64,000 nt of DNA, taken from contig CM023449.1 in assembly GCA_013339765.2 (NCBI GenBank), forward strand, positions 115,429,070 to 115,493,069, read 5' to 3'. The stretch comes from Haemaphysalis longicornis. Its lineage: Eukaryota > Arthropoda > Arachnida > Ixodida > Ixodidae. This document shows, one piece after another, positions 20,041 through 31,215 of the stretch; position 1 is the stretch's first letter; each line of letters begins with the position of its first letter. The notes beneath the pieces were generated by a model. It did no database searches and had not been told where the DNA came from. It worked only from the letters and a program-made list of their open reading frames with translations. A program made the translations under genes and the position numbers.

Positions 20041-20660
20041 TTGGTACGAGCCCAGAGTCCTATTGTGCCATGCTACGTGAGATACTTCTTCGGGCACTCC
20101 CTCGAGACATGGTCCTCAGATACCACCGGCATTTGAAAACGTTTTCTGCTGCTTCAACGTCAACCGGAGTAAAGCTTGAGCACCAACCTACAGTCCACAA
20201 GATACAGTTCAATGATTTAATTAACTTCTTTGCAGTCCAACTTGAGTGTCTGGAAGCCGTTACACTGAGCGTGCCTCCGAGAATAAAGTGTAAGGCGAAT
20301 GACGAGCCAAGAGAACAGCGTCAAACAGACACGTTCAAACATCGACATTCTGCAGCGGCCCTGTATGCCACAGCTAACGAGACGCGACAGTGCCTGTTTT
20401 GCTCTGGGCTGCACGATACGGGATCTTGCTCGGATAAGAAAATCACGATGGAGCAAAAGAAGTCTCTACTCACAAAACACGGACGTTGTTTCCGTTGTCT
20501 GACCCATGGACGCATCGCTCGACAGTGTAAAAGGAAGATAGTTTGCCCATATTGCAAACGACGGCACGTTCCTTCAATGTGCAACGTAGACCTAGAAGAG
20601 CCAGAGAAAAACACGTATTTTGTAGGCGCGATGCTCAGGAAGGGGAGCGACACGTCGTGA
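20041..20660 (+). pseudogene. BEL/Pao gag C-terminal fragment (zinc knuckles)
   Basis: The plus-strand frame contains a BEL-type capsid segment (SYCAMLREILLRALPRDMV, a LINFF block) and then closely spaced cysteine/histidine motifs: CLFCSGLHDTGSC, RCFRCLTHGRIARQC and CPYCKRRHVPSMC. Paired CCHC knuckles of this form typify BEL/Pao Gag and would bind the element's RNA. It has no start and runs into the antisense LTR at 20625, after which the frame is accidental. Confidence 0.78.
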
Positions 20661-20796
20661 TCCGATGAGGCTTTAATGGAAAACAGAAGAAGAAGAGCGC
20701 GAGCCGGCGCAGCCACGCGAGCATGCGACAGCTCGTGAAAAGCAGCATGAATGATGATGATCAGTGTCGTCTGCAAGCAGCGAGGAAGTCCCAACA
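20625..20796 (-). repeat. BEL/Pao 3' LTR, truncated (copy A)
   Basis: Minus-strand TGTTGGGACTTCC start, directly preceded by the purine tract GGCGGGGGAGAC (20797-20808). It contains ATTAAA. It lacks the last 29 bp found in the other LTR, so its outer end is joined to the inverted gag piece. Confidence 0.8.
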
Positions 20797-21719
20797 GTCT
20801 CCCCCGCCGACAGATGACGCTAGGTCCATGGCTTCCGAAGGGTGGAGTACGGCATGCTGGACTGAAGTGCTGCTGGGCAAGCGTAGAAGCAAGTCCTGAT
20901 ACTTCGTCCCGTCGATCGATCGACTCTTCTAATCGCTGCGTCAAGGTCCACAGTTTTCTATGACGTTTTTTCGCCGAGTAGAATGACTCTGTCCTTCCAT
21001 AAGTGTCTTTTTCTTGGCTGGATTTGAGATTCCCGGGCATCAGTCGTCCGCCGTCAAGAGAGCGCTTCCTCCGCCATCGGTGTTTCCACTGCCTAACCTG
21101 TCGCTTCTTGCAATTTGTCCACAGTGTTTTGGAAGCCAGAGTCGATTCATGAAGGTAGGAGCAGTAAAGTTTTCTAAACCTAAACAAGGGAAACTTGCTG
21201 CAAACGGAAAACTTCTCTTGCAGGTGTCGGACCTTCGGGGAGGGCGTGCTTTTGCTGCCTTTTCTCGATGCTTTCCTCCGCGGACGTCTTGGCGCTTCTG
21301 TTTTTGTTCTGTATTGTTCTTCTGTTTTGTTCCGTGTCTGCAGCGCCACAATTTTCGCTTGATGCCTCACTTTTGGCTCGGAATGGCGTCTTCTGGCTCG
21401 TGCCTTGTTTTGGCGCTCGTGTCCTTTTGACTCGGTCTGCTTTACAGACGTTGGCTGAAGAAGGTGTCCTGTATCCTTTGAGGCCTGTTCCCGGTAGTAC
21501 TGGATTATCTGGGGCGTGAAGGGAAAGATGTCCGACTCTTTGTTGCAATGAAGTCCTACCACTTTTGAGGTTCCAGAAGGCGACCAAATTGATTTTTCCG
21601 GTGAAGTCAGTACTTCTTCTGAGGCGTTAGATACAACAGGGTCGTTGCTGGCCAATATACATGTAGTCATTGAAGCTTCTCGGAAGATCATCTCATTATT
21701 GAGCATCTCGATGGCTTCT

Positions 21720-22208
21720 TCAGTAGGGGACTCCGCTGAAGTGGACGGATTGAAGCTGGTGGTTAAATGTAGCCGTTAAAATGACAGGACTCGAACTATC
21801 TCCAAACGGTACCCGAGGTAATTTCCATGCGTCCAAGTCCTGTAGTGGATGGTCTGTTTGTGAGGATGTGCACTTGCCCTGTGTTTGTGAATGAACGGTC
21901 ACCGGGCGTAGCGTCGAAGACCGGCATTCCTGAATCTTGAAACGCAGACTAGCCGTCAAGGTGACAACCTTGTCGCGGTACTTTCCGGCGTCTAACGTCT
22001 CACTTTCTAGCAAGTCGTCTGGTGTCTCCTCAAAAATCGCGTCATCCACTTTCTCAATCTGTGCATAAAATGCGCTGATTCGGTCGAGCAGTACACTTAC
22101 TGCAGATGGTGTCACCTCTAGATTTCCTCTTAAGTGGCCTTCCGCTTCCGCTAGAAGGCCATCCAGTTGCGCCCGTAGTCTGAGGCGTCGTCTAAGTTGC
22201 CGCTCCAT
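21720..22208 (-). pseudogene. BEL/Pao gag N-terminal region
   Basis: On the minus strand a Met at 22208 starts a basic, helix-rich segment (MERQLRRRLRLRAQLDG, SVLLDRISAFYAQIEKVDDAI, LRFKIQE). It resembles the N-terminal domain of BEL/Pao Gag polyproteins (DUF1759-like). It lies 122 nt after the end of the 5' LTR, where BEL gag should start. The frame does not continue into a capsid. The following 900 bp to the 3' LTR hold low-complexity basic frames with no RT, so the element is non-autonomous. The family assignment is by pattern and moderate. Confidence 0.65.
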
Positions 22209-22311
22209 TTTGTCGCACGCAGCTGGGAACGCTCGCCAAGATCGCAGGCGCCGCGTCGTTTCCTCTGCTTTCGCGGTTCCGTGCGTCGATGTGCTTGGCG
22301 TCGGCTAGAAG

Positions 22312-22329
22312 TCCCGGGTTTCGGCACCA
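22312..22329 (-). promoter_or_regulatory. Primer-binding site of the BEL/Pao element (copy A)
   Basis: TGGTGCCGAAACCCGGGA on the minus strand starts exactly at the LTR end. TGG pairs with a tRNA CCA end and the rest has the form of an acceptor/T-stem complement. I cannot name the tRNA. Confidence 0.75.
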
Positions 22330-22530
22330 TGCGTTGGACCTCTGGGTTCTCCAGCTGCGGCGCGATGCTCAGGAAGGGGAGCGACACGTCGTGATCCGAT
22401 GAGGCTTTAATGGAAAACAGAATAAGAAGAGCGCGAGCCGGCGCAGCCACGCGAGCATGCGACAGCTCGTGAAAAGCAGCATGAATGATGATGATCAGTG
22501 TCGTCTGCAAGCAGCGAGGAAGTCCCAACA
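22330..22530 (-). repeat. BEL/Pao 5' LTR, complete (copy A)
   Basis: 201 bp, TGTTGGGAC to AACGCA on the minus strand, followed at once by the primer-binding site. It shares 172 bp with 20625-20796. Confidence 0.8.
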
Positions 22531-23314
22531 GACGCAAATCTCACTCCACAAGAACGAGACAAACTTCTGCAGTTACTACATCGATTTCAGTCGTCCTTCG
22601 ATTCTGCAACGACATCACTCGGCCGAACGTCAACTGTAACACACCACATGGACACCGGATCCCACGCACCTGTACGGCAGCGACCCTACCGCGTGTCCAC
22701 CACTGAACGCCACATTATTGACGATCAGGTAGACGACATGCTGCAGCGCGGTGTTATCCGCCCATCAAACAGTCCATGGGCCTCCCCTGTTGTCCTTGTG
22801 AAGAAGAAAGATGGCTCCATCCGCTTTTGTGTTGACTACCGACGTCTAGACAAGATTACTCGCAAGGATGTCTACCCTCTGCCACGAATAGATGATGCCC
22901 TCGACTACTTGCAGGGAGCTGAATTTTTCTCCTCCCTCGACTTACGCTCAGGTTATTGGCAAGTCCCCATGGCGGACGCAGATCGACCTAAAACGGCGTT
23001 CGTTACTCCCGACGGCTTGTACGAATTTAACGTCCTGCCGTTCGGTCTATGTAACGTGCCCGCAACATTCGAAAGAATGATGGACAACATTCTTCGTGGC
23101 CTGAAGTGGAAGACTTGTTTGTGCTACCTTGACGACGTCGTGGTATTTTCTCGGGATTTCTCGACGCATCTCGTTCGCCTAGACCAAATACTGACGTGCA
23201 TGTCGGCAGCAGGACTCCAACTGAATTTAAAAAAATGTCACTTTGGTGCTCGGCAGCTGATGATCCTCGGCCACATCGTTAGCAAGGATGGAATCCCTTT
23301 CCCCATCCAGCTAA
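22531..23314 (+). pseudogene. gypsy 2 reverse transcriptase, copy A, open but cut by the gap
   Basis: After the insertion the frame resumes as DANLTPQERDKLL. It runs through VVLVKKKDGSIRFCVDYRRL, SSLDLRSGYWQVP, FGLCNVPATFERMM and the catalytic CYLDDVVVF (near 23125-23150), and ends at 23314 in VSKDGIPF. This stretch has no internal stops, unlike its partner at 29550-30350. The last bases before the Ns (GGAATCCCTTTCCCCATCCA) differ from copy B (GGAATCCTTCCCGATCCA), as at a low-quality contig end. Confidence 0.85.
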
Positions 23315-23414
23315 NNNNNNNNNNNNNNNNNNNNNNNNNNNNNNNNNNNNNNNNNNNNNNNNNNNNNNNNNNNNNNNNNNNNNNNNNNNNNNNNNNNNNN
23401 NNNNNNNNNNNNNN
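23315..23414. other. Assembly gap (100 Ns)
   Basis: Exactly 100 Ns, the usual arbitrary length for a scaffold gap of unknown size. Sequence after it repeats that starting at 16405. Confidence 0.98.
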
Positions 23415-24677
<1,263 letters not shown>

Positions 24678-24899
24678 TGTAACGAAGAGTATGAGCGGAC
24701 GCCTCAGAGCAAGTAGAACTAACGCAGCGCTATCCGCCTATGAGGTATGCGGTGCATCGGTATAAGAAGACGAAGAAGCAGAAGAACGCTCGGCGTCTGG
24801 TCTCGCGGAACCCTGCTCTCGGCTCTTGCGTGTGCACGCCTCGACCGTGAATAAACCCCTCTCTAAGCGACTACCCAGGCGTCGGCTATCTCCTTTACA
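24678..24899 (+). repeat. 5' LTR of gypsy element 2 (copy B)
   Basis: TGTAACGAAG to CTTTACA, 222 bp. A TATA-like GGTATAAGAAG lies at about 24759-24769 and AATAAA at 24850-24855. It differs from the 3' LTR at roughly seven positions, several of them single-base indels. Confidence 0.9.
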
Positions 24900-24904
24900 A
24901 GTGG

Positions 24905-24922
24905 TGGAGGTGCTGGGTATCG
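24905..24922 (+). promoter_or_regulatory. Putative primer-binding site of gypsy element 2
   Basis: TGGAGGTGCTGGGTATCGAT lies five bases after the LTR. The TGG start and a TATCGA segment complementary to a T-loop-like sequence fit a tRNA primer site. The tRNA is not identified. Confidence 0.5.
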
Positions 24923-24963
24923 ATCCAGTCCTGGAACTCCGGAGCCGCAAACTCCCCGCAGCC

Positions 24964-26223
24964 ATGAACACCGGAGGCAGCCAGAGCGCTACGCCCTCGC
25001 CGCCGACTGTGATGTGCTCCGGTGGCATACGTGAGCGAGATCCACCGGGCTTCAACGGCGCCGATGAAAATGACGCGGAAGATTGGCTGGCATCATTCGA
25101 GCGAGTGAGCACGCATAATCAATGGAACGAAGCTATGAAACTAAGCAAAGTGAGCTTCGCCCTGCACGCCGTCGCTGAACATTGGTACGGGAACAACGCG
25201 CGTCGCTTCAAGACATGGGCTGATTTCAAGGCTGATTTTTTGTTTACTTTTGGCCGCCCAGCAGTCCGAAAGCTTCACGCAGAACAGCGCTTGCGCGAAC
25301 GTGCACAGCGCGCGGGTGAAACTTTCACAAGTTATATTGAAGATGTTGTCGACCTCTGCAAACGGATAAACAGCAATATGACTGAACACGACAAAGTCAA
25401 GCACATACTGAAAGGCATTGACGACGACGCTTTTCAGATGTTGCTGGCTAAAAACCCGCAAACGGTTAGCGACATCATCAGTAATTGCCTGTCTTACGAG
25501 GAGCTGCGCAAAGAGCGGGCACTCACGAGGCGCAAAGACATGCCTGAGCCCTTGGCAAGCCTAGCCAGTGATGCCCATGAGAATCCCGCCATGCTCCAGC
25601 ACATCCAGCAATTGGTGCGAGAAGAGGTCGCTCGCCAGCTGTCACTGCTGCCCTACACGGAACCGCCGCGCTCCCCACTTGCCGCTACTGTTCGTCACGT
25701 CATCCAAGAGCAGGTTGCCGAAGTACTCCCTTGTGTACGCCCGCATCCTCCTGTGGCCGCTCCTTTGACCTACGCCGATAACACCGCTAGACCATTTGCC
25801 GACGTCGCTGCGCCCAGGATTTCCCACGACGCCACGCCGACACCATATGCTGAGGTCGCAGCGAGGCCCAGGGTCAGCTTTCCCATGGCCGCCCCTCCCA
25901 TCACCACTGTGAGGCCATCGCCGCGTTCAGGATATCAAGCTGGCAATCCCTGGCGCACGGCCGACAACCGTCCCATCTGTTTTTCTTGTTGCATTCCGGG
26001 ACACGTGGCCCTGTACTGCCGTCGCAACATGGCACCCCCGCGAGGAATTCCCCTGAATAGTTACCGTTCGTCGCCGCCTCTCAATGTGCCGCCCACTCGT
26101 CCCCTGCTCGAGTCTGACCCGTCTGACCACCGCGACTTCAACAATCGTCGTTCCATGTCCCCACGGCGACGCTCTCTGTCTCCTATGCGCCGCCGTCCTG
26201 CCTCCAGCGACGCGGAAAACTAG
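24964..26223 (+). CDS. gypsy 2 Gag polyprotein, intact (419 residues)
   Basis: The open frame begins at ATG 24964, 64 nt after the LTR. The reading frame is open upstream into the LTR, but this is the first Met after the primer site. Residues of about 20-180 form a retrotransposon Gag capsid-type region (GADENDAEDWLASFERV, AEHWYGNNARRFKTWADF, ETFTSYIEDVVDLCKRI). Then come a proline/alanine-rich linker and one CCHC knuckle, CFSCCIPGHVALYC, followed by an arginine/serine-rich tail (SMSPRRRSLSPMRRR) to the TAG at 26221-26223. It would form the particle and package RNA. The protease lies in another frame starting just after the stop, so expression as Gag-Pol would need frameshifting. This is the only undamaged gypsy ORF in the window. 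Confidence 0.88.
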   Translation: MNTGGSQSATPSPPTVMCSGGIRERDPPGFNGADENDAEDWLASFERVSTHNQWNEAMKLSKVSFALHAVAEHWYGNNARRFKTWADFKADFLFTFGRPAVRKLHAEQRLRERAQRAGETFTSYIEDVVDLCKRINSNMTEHDKVKHILKGIDDDAFQMLLAKNPQTVSDIISNCLSYEELRKERALTRRKDMPEPLASLASDAHENPAMLQHIQQLVREEVARQLSLLPYTEPPRSPLAATVRHVIQEQVAEVLPCVRPHPPVAAPLTYADNTARPFADVAAPRISHDATPTPYAEVAARPRVSFPMAAPPITTVRPSPRSGYQAGNPWRTADNRPICFSCCIPGHVALYCRRNMAPPRGIPLNSYRSSPPLNVPPTRPLLESDPSDHRDFNNRRSMSPRRRSLSPMRRRPASSDAEN

Positions 26224-27025
26224 ATGCCGCAGTTTCGGAGGCAAGAACTGCGTCGTCATCAAACAGCCGAAGACCTAACTTTTCCCCATCTAATGTAATT
26301 GATGTCGCTGTCGAAGGTGTCGCTACGGTCGCACTCATCGACACTGGAGCCGCCGTCTCGGTTATAGACGCAAAATTATGCCGCCGTTTAAAGAAGGTGA
26401 CGACGCCACATTCGGGACTATCATTACGCACCGCTACCGCAGAACACATTTATCCCTTGGGCGCATGCATCGCACGAGTCGTCATTCAGGACAATCTGTA
26501 CGTCATCGAGTTCATCGTTCTCTCATCGTGCTCACATCAAGTCATCTTGGGTTGGGATTTCCTGTCACGGTACAGAGCTGTTATCAATTGCGGCCGTGCT
26601 GAAGTTGAATTCTCTCCCTACCTGGACCTTCCTGCTACCAGTTCCTCTTTTCAAAAACTTGTCGTTGCCGAGGATACCACCATTCCACCATCTGCTGCCG
26701 TCCTCGTGAGTTTATCTTGCAGCGCTGTCTCTGAGGGAAACGTTCTCTTTACGCCGTCCTCCCTGTTCGTTTATCGCCGGTCAATTCCGTTGCCCTTCGC
26801 CATGTTGACGGTTATGGACGGCCGCACCAGAATCGTTGTCGCTAATACCGACTCCTGCCCCCGTTCCCTGCTCCGCGGTGAATGTCTCGGCACCATTGAG
26901 CCGACAGGATCTGCCGTCGTCGTAGATGTGTCCGACGATTTGCCGCATGTTGAGATCGACGCGCTCTCTTCTCCATGTCCAACGTCGCCGCCTCCCTCGG
27001 AAGTTTTCCGTCATGCTATCGACGC
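26224..27025 (+). pseudogene. gypsy 2 aspartic protease region, copy B (interrupted)
   Basis: The frame is open from about 26230, phase-shifted from gag, through ALIDTGAAVSVIDA (aspartate codon at 26340-26342) and HQVILGWDFLSRYRAVI, to SEVFRHAID. There the BEL/Pao element interrupts it. The protease would cleave Gag-Pol during particle maturation. The domain is complete and undamaged, but its fusion to RT is lost. The frame runs on by chance to 27143 within the insertion. Confidence 0.85.
27021..27025. repeat. Target-site duplication (GACGC), left, copy B
   Basis: Paired with GACGC at 29550-29554. Confidence 0.8.
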
Positions 27026-29549
27026 TGTTGGTACGAGCCCTTGGCACTTGGTACGAGCCCAGAGTCTTATTGTGCCATGCTACGTGAGATACTTCTTCGG
27101 GCACTCCCTCGAGACATGGTCCTCAGATACCACCGGCATTTGAAAACGTTTTCTGCTGCTTCAACGTCAACCGGAGTAAAGCTTGAGCACCAACCTACAG
27201 TCCACAAGATACAGTTCAATGATTTAATTAACTTCTTTTGTGTCGAATTTGAGTGTCTGGAAGCCGTTACACTGAGCGTGCCTCCGAGAATAAAGTGTAA
27301 GGCGAATGACGAGCCAAGAGAACAGCATCAAACTATCAAACAGAAACGTTCAAACATCGACATTCTGCAGCGGCCCTGTATGCCACAGCTAACGAGACGC
27401 GACAGTGCCTGTTTTGCTCTGGGCTGCACGATACGGGATCTTGCTCGGATAAGAAAATCACGATGGAGCAAAAGAAGTCTCTACTCACAAAACACGGACG
27501 TTGTTTCCGTTGTCTGACCCATGGACGCATCGCTCGACAGTGTAAAAGGAAGATAGTCTGCCCATATTGCAAACGACGGCACGTTCCTTCAATGTGCAAC
27601 GTAGACCTAGAAGAGCCAGAGAAAAACACGTATTTTGTAGGCGCGATGCTCAGGAAGGGGAGCGACACGTCGTGATCCGATGAGGCTTTAATGGAAAACA
27701 GAAGAAGAAGAGCGCGAGCCGGCGCAGCCACGCGAGCATGCGACAGCTCGTGAAAAGCAGCATGAATGATGATGATCAGTGTCGTCTGCAAGCAGCGAGG
27801 AAGTCCCAACAGTCTCCCCCGCCGACAGATGACGCTAGGTCCATGGCTTCCGAAGGGTGGAGTACGGCATGCTGGACTGAAGTGCTGCTGGGCAAGCGTA
27901 GAAAGCAAGTCCTGATACTTCGTCCCGTCGATCGATCGACTCTTCTAATCGCTGCGTCAAGGTCCACAGTTTTCTATGACGTTTTTCGCCGAGTAGAATG
28001 ACTCTGTCCTTCCATAAGTGTCTTTTTCTTGGCTGGATTTGAGATTCCCGGGCATCAGTCGTCCGCCGTCAAGAGAGCGCTTCCTCCGCCATCGGTGTTT
28101 CCACTGCCTAACCTGTCGCTTCTTGCAATTTGTCCACAGTGTTTTGGAAGCCAGAGTCGATTCATGAAGGTAGGAGCAGTAAATTTTTCTAAACCTAAAC
28201 AAGGGAAACTTGCTGCAAACGGAAAACTTTTCTTGCAGGTGTCGGACCTTCGGGGAGGGCGTGCTTTTGCTGCCTTTTCTCGATGCTTTCCTCCGCGGAC
28301 GTCTTGGCGCTTCTGTTTTTGTTCTGTATTGTTCTTCTGTTTTGTTCCGTGTCTGCAGCGCCACAATTTTCGCTTGATGCCTCACTTTTGGCTCGGAATG
28401 GCGTCTTCTGGCTCGTGCCTTGTTTTGGCGCTCGTGTCCTTTTGACTCGGTCTGCTTTACAGACGTTGGCTGAAGAAGGTGTCCTGTATCCTTTGAGGCC
28501 TGTTCCCGGTAGTACTGGATTATCTGGGGCGTGAAGGGAAAGATGTCCGACTCTTTGTTGCAATGAAGTCCTACCACTTTTGAGGTTCCAGAAGGCGACC
28601 AAATTGTTTTTTTCCGGTGAAGTCAGTACTTCTTCTGAGGCGTTAGATACAACAGGGTCGTTGCTGGCCAATATACATGTAGTCATTGAAGCTTCTCGGA
28701 AGATCATCTCATTATTGAGCATCTCGATGGCTTCTTCAGTAGGGGACTCCGCTGAAGTGGACGGATTGAAGCTGGTGGTTAAATGTAGCCGTTAAAATGA
28801 CAGGACTCGAACTATCTCCAAACGGTACCCGAGGTAATTTCCATGCGTCCAAGTCCTGTAGTGGATGGTCTGTTTGTGAGGATGTGCACTTGCCCTGTGT
28901 TTGTGAATGAACGGTCACCGGGCGTAGCGTCGAAGACCCGGGATTCCTGAATCTTGAAACGCAGACTAGCCGTCAAGGTGACAACCTTGTCGCGGTACTT
29001 TCCGGCGTCTAACGTCTCACTTTCTAGCAAGTCGTCTGGTGTCTCCTCAAAAATCGCGTCATCCACTTTCTCAATCTGTGCATAAAATGCGCTGATTCGG
29101 TCGAGCAGTACACTTACTGCAGATGGTGTCACCTCTCGATTTCCTCTTATGTGGCCTTCCGCTTCCGCTAGAAGGCCATCCAGTTGCGCCCGTAGTCTGA
29201 GGCGTCGTCTAAGTTGCCGCTCCATTTTGGTCGCACGCAGCTGGGAACGCTCGCCAAGATCGCAGGCGCCGCGTCGTTTCCTCTGCTTTCGCGGCTCCGT
29301 GCGTCGATGTGCTTGGCGTCGGCTAGAAGTCCCGGGTTTCGGCACCATGCGTTGGACCTCTGGGTTCTCCAGCTGCGGCGCGATGCTCAGGAAGGGGAGC
29401 GACACGTCGTGATCCGATGAGGCTTTAATGGAAAACAGAATAAGAAGAGCGCGAGCCGGCGCAGCCACGCGAGCATGCGACAGCTCGTGAAAAGCAGCAT
29501 GAAATGATGATGATCAGTGTCGTCTGCAAGCAGCGAGGAAGTCCCAACA
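27026..29549. mobile_element. Rearranged non-autonomous BEL/Pao element nested in gypsy pol, copy B
   Basis: Same composite as 20019-22530. It has plus-strand gag zinc-knuckle fragments (about 27056-27639, knuckles near 27405-27600), a truncated minus LTR (27640-27811), minus interior with gag N terminus starting at Met 29225, a primer-binding site near 29330-29347 and a complete minus LTR (29348-29549). It differs from copy A by scattered substitutions and small indels, for example TGTGTCGAATTTGAG against GCAGTCCAACTTGAG near 27240. Confidence 0.8.
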
Positions 29550-30620
29550 GACGCAAATCTCACTCCACAAGAACGAGACAAACTTCTGCAGTTACTACAT
29601 AGATTTCAGTCGTCCTTCGATTCTGCAACGACATCACTCGGCCGAACGGTCAACTGGTAACACAACCACATGGACACCGGAATCCCACGCACCTGTACGG
29701 CAGCGACCCTACCGCGTGTCCACCACTGAACGCCACATTATTGACGATCAGGTAGACGACATGCTGCAGCGCGGTGTTATCCCGCCCATCAAACAGTCCA
29801 TGGGCCTCCCCTGTTGTCCTTGTGAAGAAGAAAGATGGCTCCATCCGCTTTTGTGTTGACTACCGACGTCTAGACAAGATTACTCGCAAGGATGTCTACC
29901 CTCTGCCACGAATAGATGATGCCCTCGGACTACTGGCAGGGAGCTGGAATTTTTCTCCTCCCTCGACTTACGCTCAGGTTATTGGCAAGTCCCCATGGCG
30001 GACGCAGATCGACCTAAAACGGCGTTCGTTACTTCCCGACGGCTTGTACGAATTTAACGTCCTGCCGTTCGGTCTATGTAACGTGCCCCGCAACATTCGA
30101 AAGAATGTATGGACAACATTCTTCGTGGCCTGAAGTGGAAGACTTGTTTGTGCTACCTTGACGACGTCGTGGGATTTTCTCGGGATTTCTCGACGCATCT
30201 CGTTCGCCTAGACCAAATACTGACGTGCATGTCGGCAGCAGGACTCCAACTGAATTTAAAAAAATGTCACTTTGGTGCTCGGCAGCTGATGATCCTCGGC
30301 CACATCGTTAGCAAGGATGGAATCCTTCCCGATCCAGCTAAGCTCCGTGCGGTGGCGGAATTCCCGAAACCCTACCACGCAGAAGGCTCTTCGCAGCTTC
30401 CTCGCCCTGTGCTCTTATTTCCGCCGCTTCATACGCAACTTTGCATCCATCAGCGCTCCGCTAACTCAGCTCCTCGGTGGCGACAATGGCCTCTCAGCGT
30501 GGGTCATCGGCTTGCGACGACGCGTTTGCCACACTACGCCGTCTGTTGACATCTCCGCCCATCTTGAGGCATTTCGACCCCACGGCCCCGACGGAAATCC
30601 ACACTGACGCCAGCGGCATC
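29550..30620 (+). pseudogene. gypsy 2 reverse transcriptase, copy B (many indels)
   Basis: Carries the RT blocks seen intact in copy A (VVLVKKKDGSIRFCVDYRRL, FGLCNV, CYLDDVV). Extra single bases near 29649, 29657, 29781, 29928, 30034, 30090 and 30108 scatter it over three frames. A VGF replaces VVF after YLDD. The clustering of one-base insertions contrasts with the clean gag 5 kb upstream. Confidence 0.82.
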
Positions 30621-31214
30621 GGGTTGGGAGCAGTCCTAGCCCAGAGGAAGCGCGGATTTGATGAATACGTAGTCGCCTACGCCAGTCGCACCCTCACAAA
30701 AGCAGAGACAAACTATTCAGTCACTGAGAAAGAATGTCTAGCCATCGTTTGGGCCCTTACAAAGTTCAGACCCTACCTATATGGCCGCCCCTTCGACGTT
30801 GTAACCGATCACCACGCGCTTTGCTGGTTGTCCTCGCTAAAAGATCCAGCAGGTCGTCTTGCGCGGTGGGCTCTCCGTCTGCAGGACTACAATATTCGTG
30901 TTCTATATCGCTCAGGACGCAAGCACAACGACGCTGATGGCCTTTCGCGTTCTCCTTTGACATCTGATGCTTACAGCGTTTCCAGCGCAAGCTGCTATGT
31001 AGCTCCCCTTGACGCTGACTCCATGCCAACCGCGCAACGCAAAGACCAGTGGATCGCTGCCCTTTACGACCATCTGTCCAGTGCCACCCCAACTACAGCG
31101 TCTCGGGAACTTAGGCGCCAAGCATCTCACTTTGCCATTTATAACAACGTGTTGTATCGACGCAACTATCACTCCGACGGGCGCAGGTGGCTTCTCGTCA
31201 TCCCCGCCACTTGA
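30477..31214 (+). pseudogene. gypsy 2 RNase H
   Basis: An open stretch encodes a Ty3-type RNase H: EIHTDASGIGLGAVL (first aspartate), YVVAYASRTL, TEKECLAIVWAL (glutamate), VVTDHHALCWL (aspartate) and the distal KHNDADGLSR. It would remove the RNA strand after minus-strand synthesis. It is fused in other elements to the RT upstream, but a frame change near 30475 separates them here. The following 80 residues are the linker towards the integrase zinc module. Confidence 0.85.
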
Positions 31215-31215
31215 G

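Larger units (their letters stand above)
20019..22530. mobile_element. Rearranged non-autonomous BEL/Pao element nested in gypsy pol, copy A
   Basis: The 2.5-kb insertion starts TGTTGG, ends CCCAACA and is flanked by 5-bp GACGC duplications. Left to right: a plus-strand piece of BEL gag with zinc knuckles (20041-20624), a minus-strand LTR truncated at its 3' end (20625-20796), about 1.5 kb of minus-strand interior, and a complete minus-strand LTR (22330-22530). RT and integrase are absent. The gag C-terminal and N-terminal parts therefore face opposite ways, implying an inversion and deletion before or during insertion. The same structure is at 27026-29549. Confidence 0.8.
17674..23314 (+). 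mobile_element. Ty3/gypsy element 2, copy A, cut off by the assembly gap
   Basis: Contains the 5' LTR, gag, protease, a nested BEL/Pao insertion and the reverse transcriptase up to 23314, where the Ns begin. It is collinear and almost identical with 24678-30347, including the nested insertion and upstream Penelope sequence. Compared with copy B it has small deletions in gag and the protease but a cleaner RT. It is best read as the end of one contig repeating the start of the next (see the findings). Confidence 0.85.

Noticed and set aside
20321..21706. Long minus-strand open frame of 461 codons
   Set aside because: It runs through BEL/Pao interior and across the LTR and antisense gag piece. 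It is basic low-complexity sequence with no domain and no consistent start, so I treat it as part of the non-autonomous element, not a gene.
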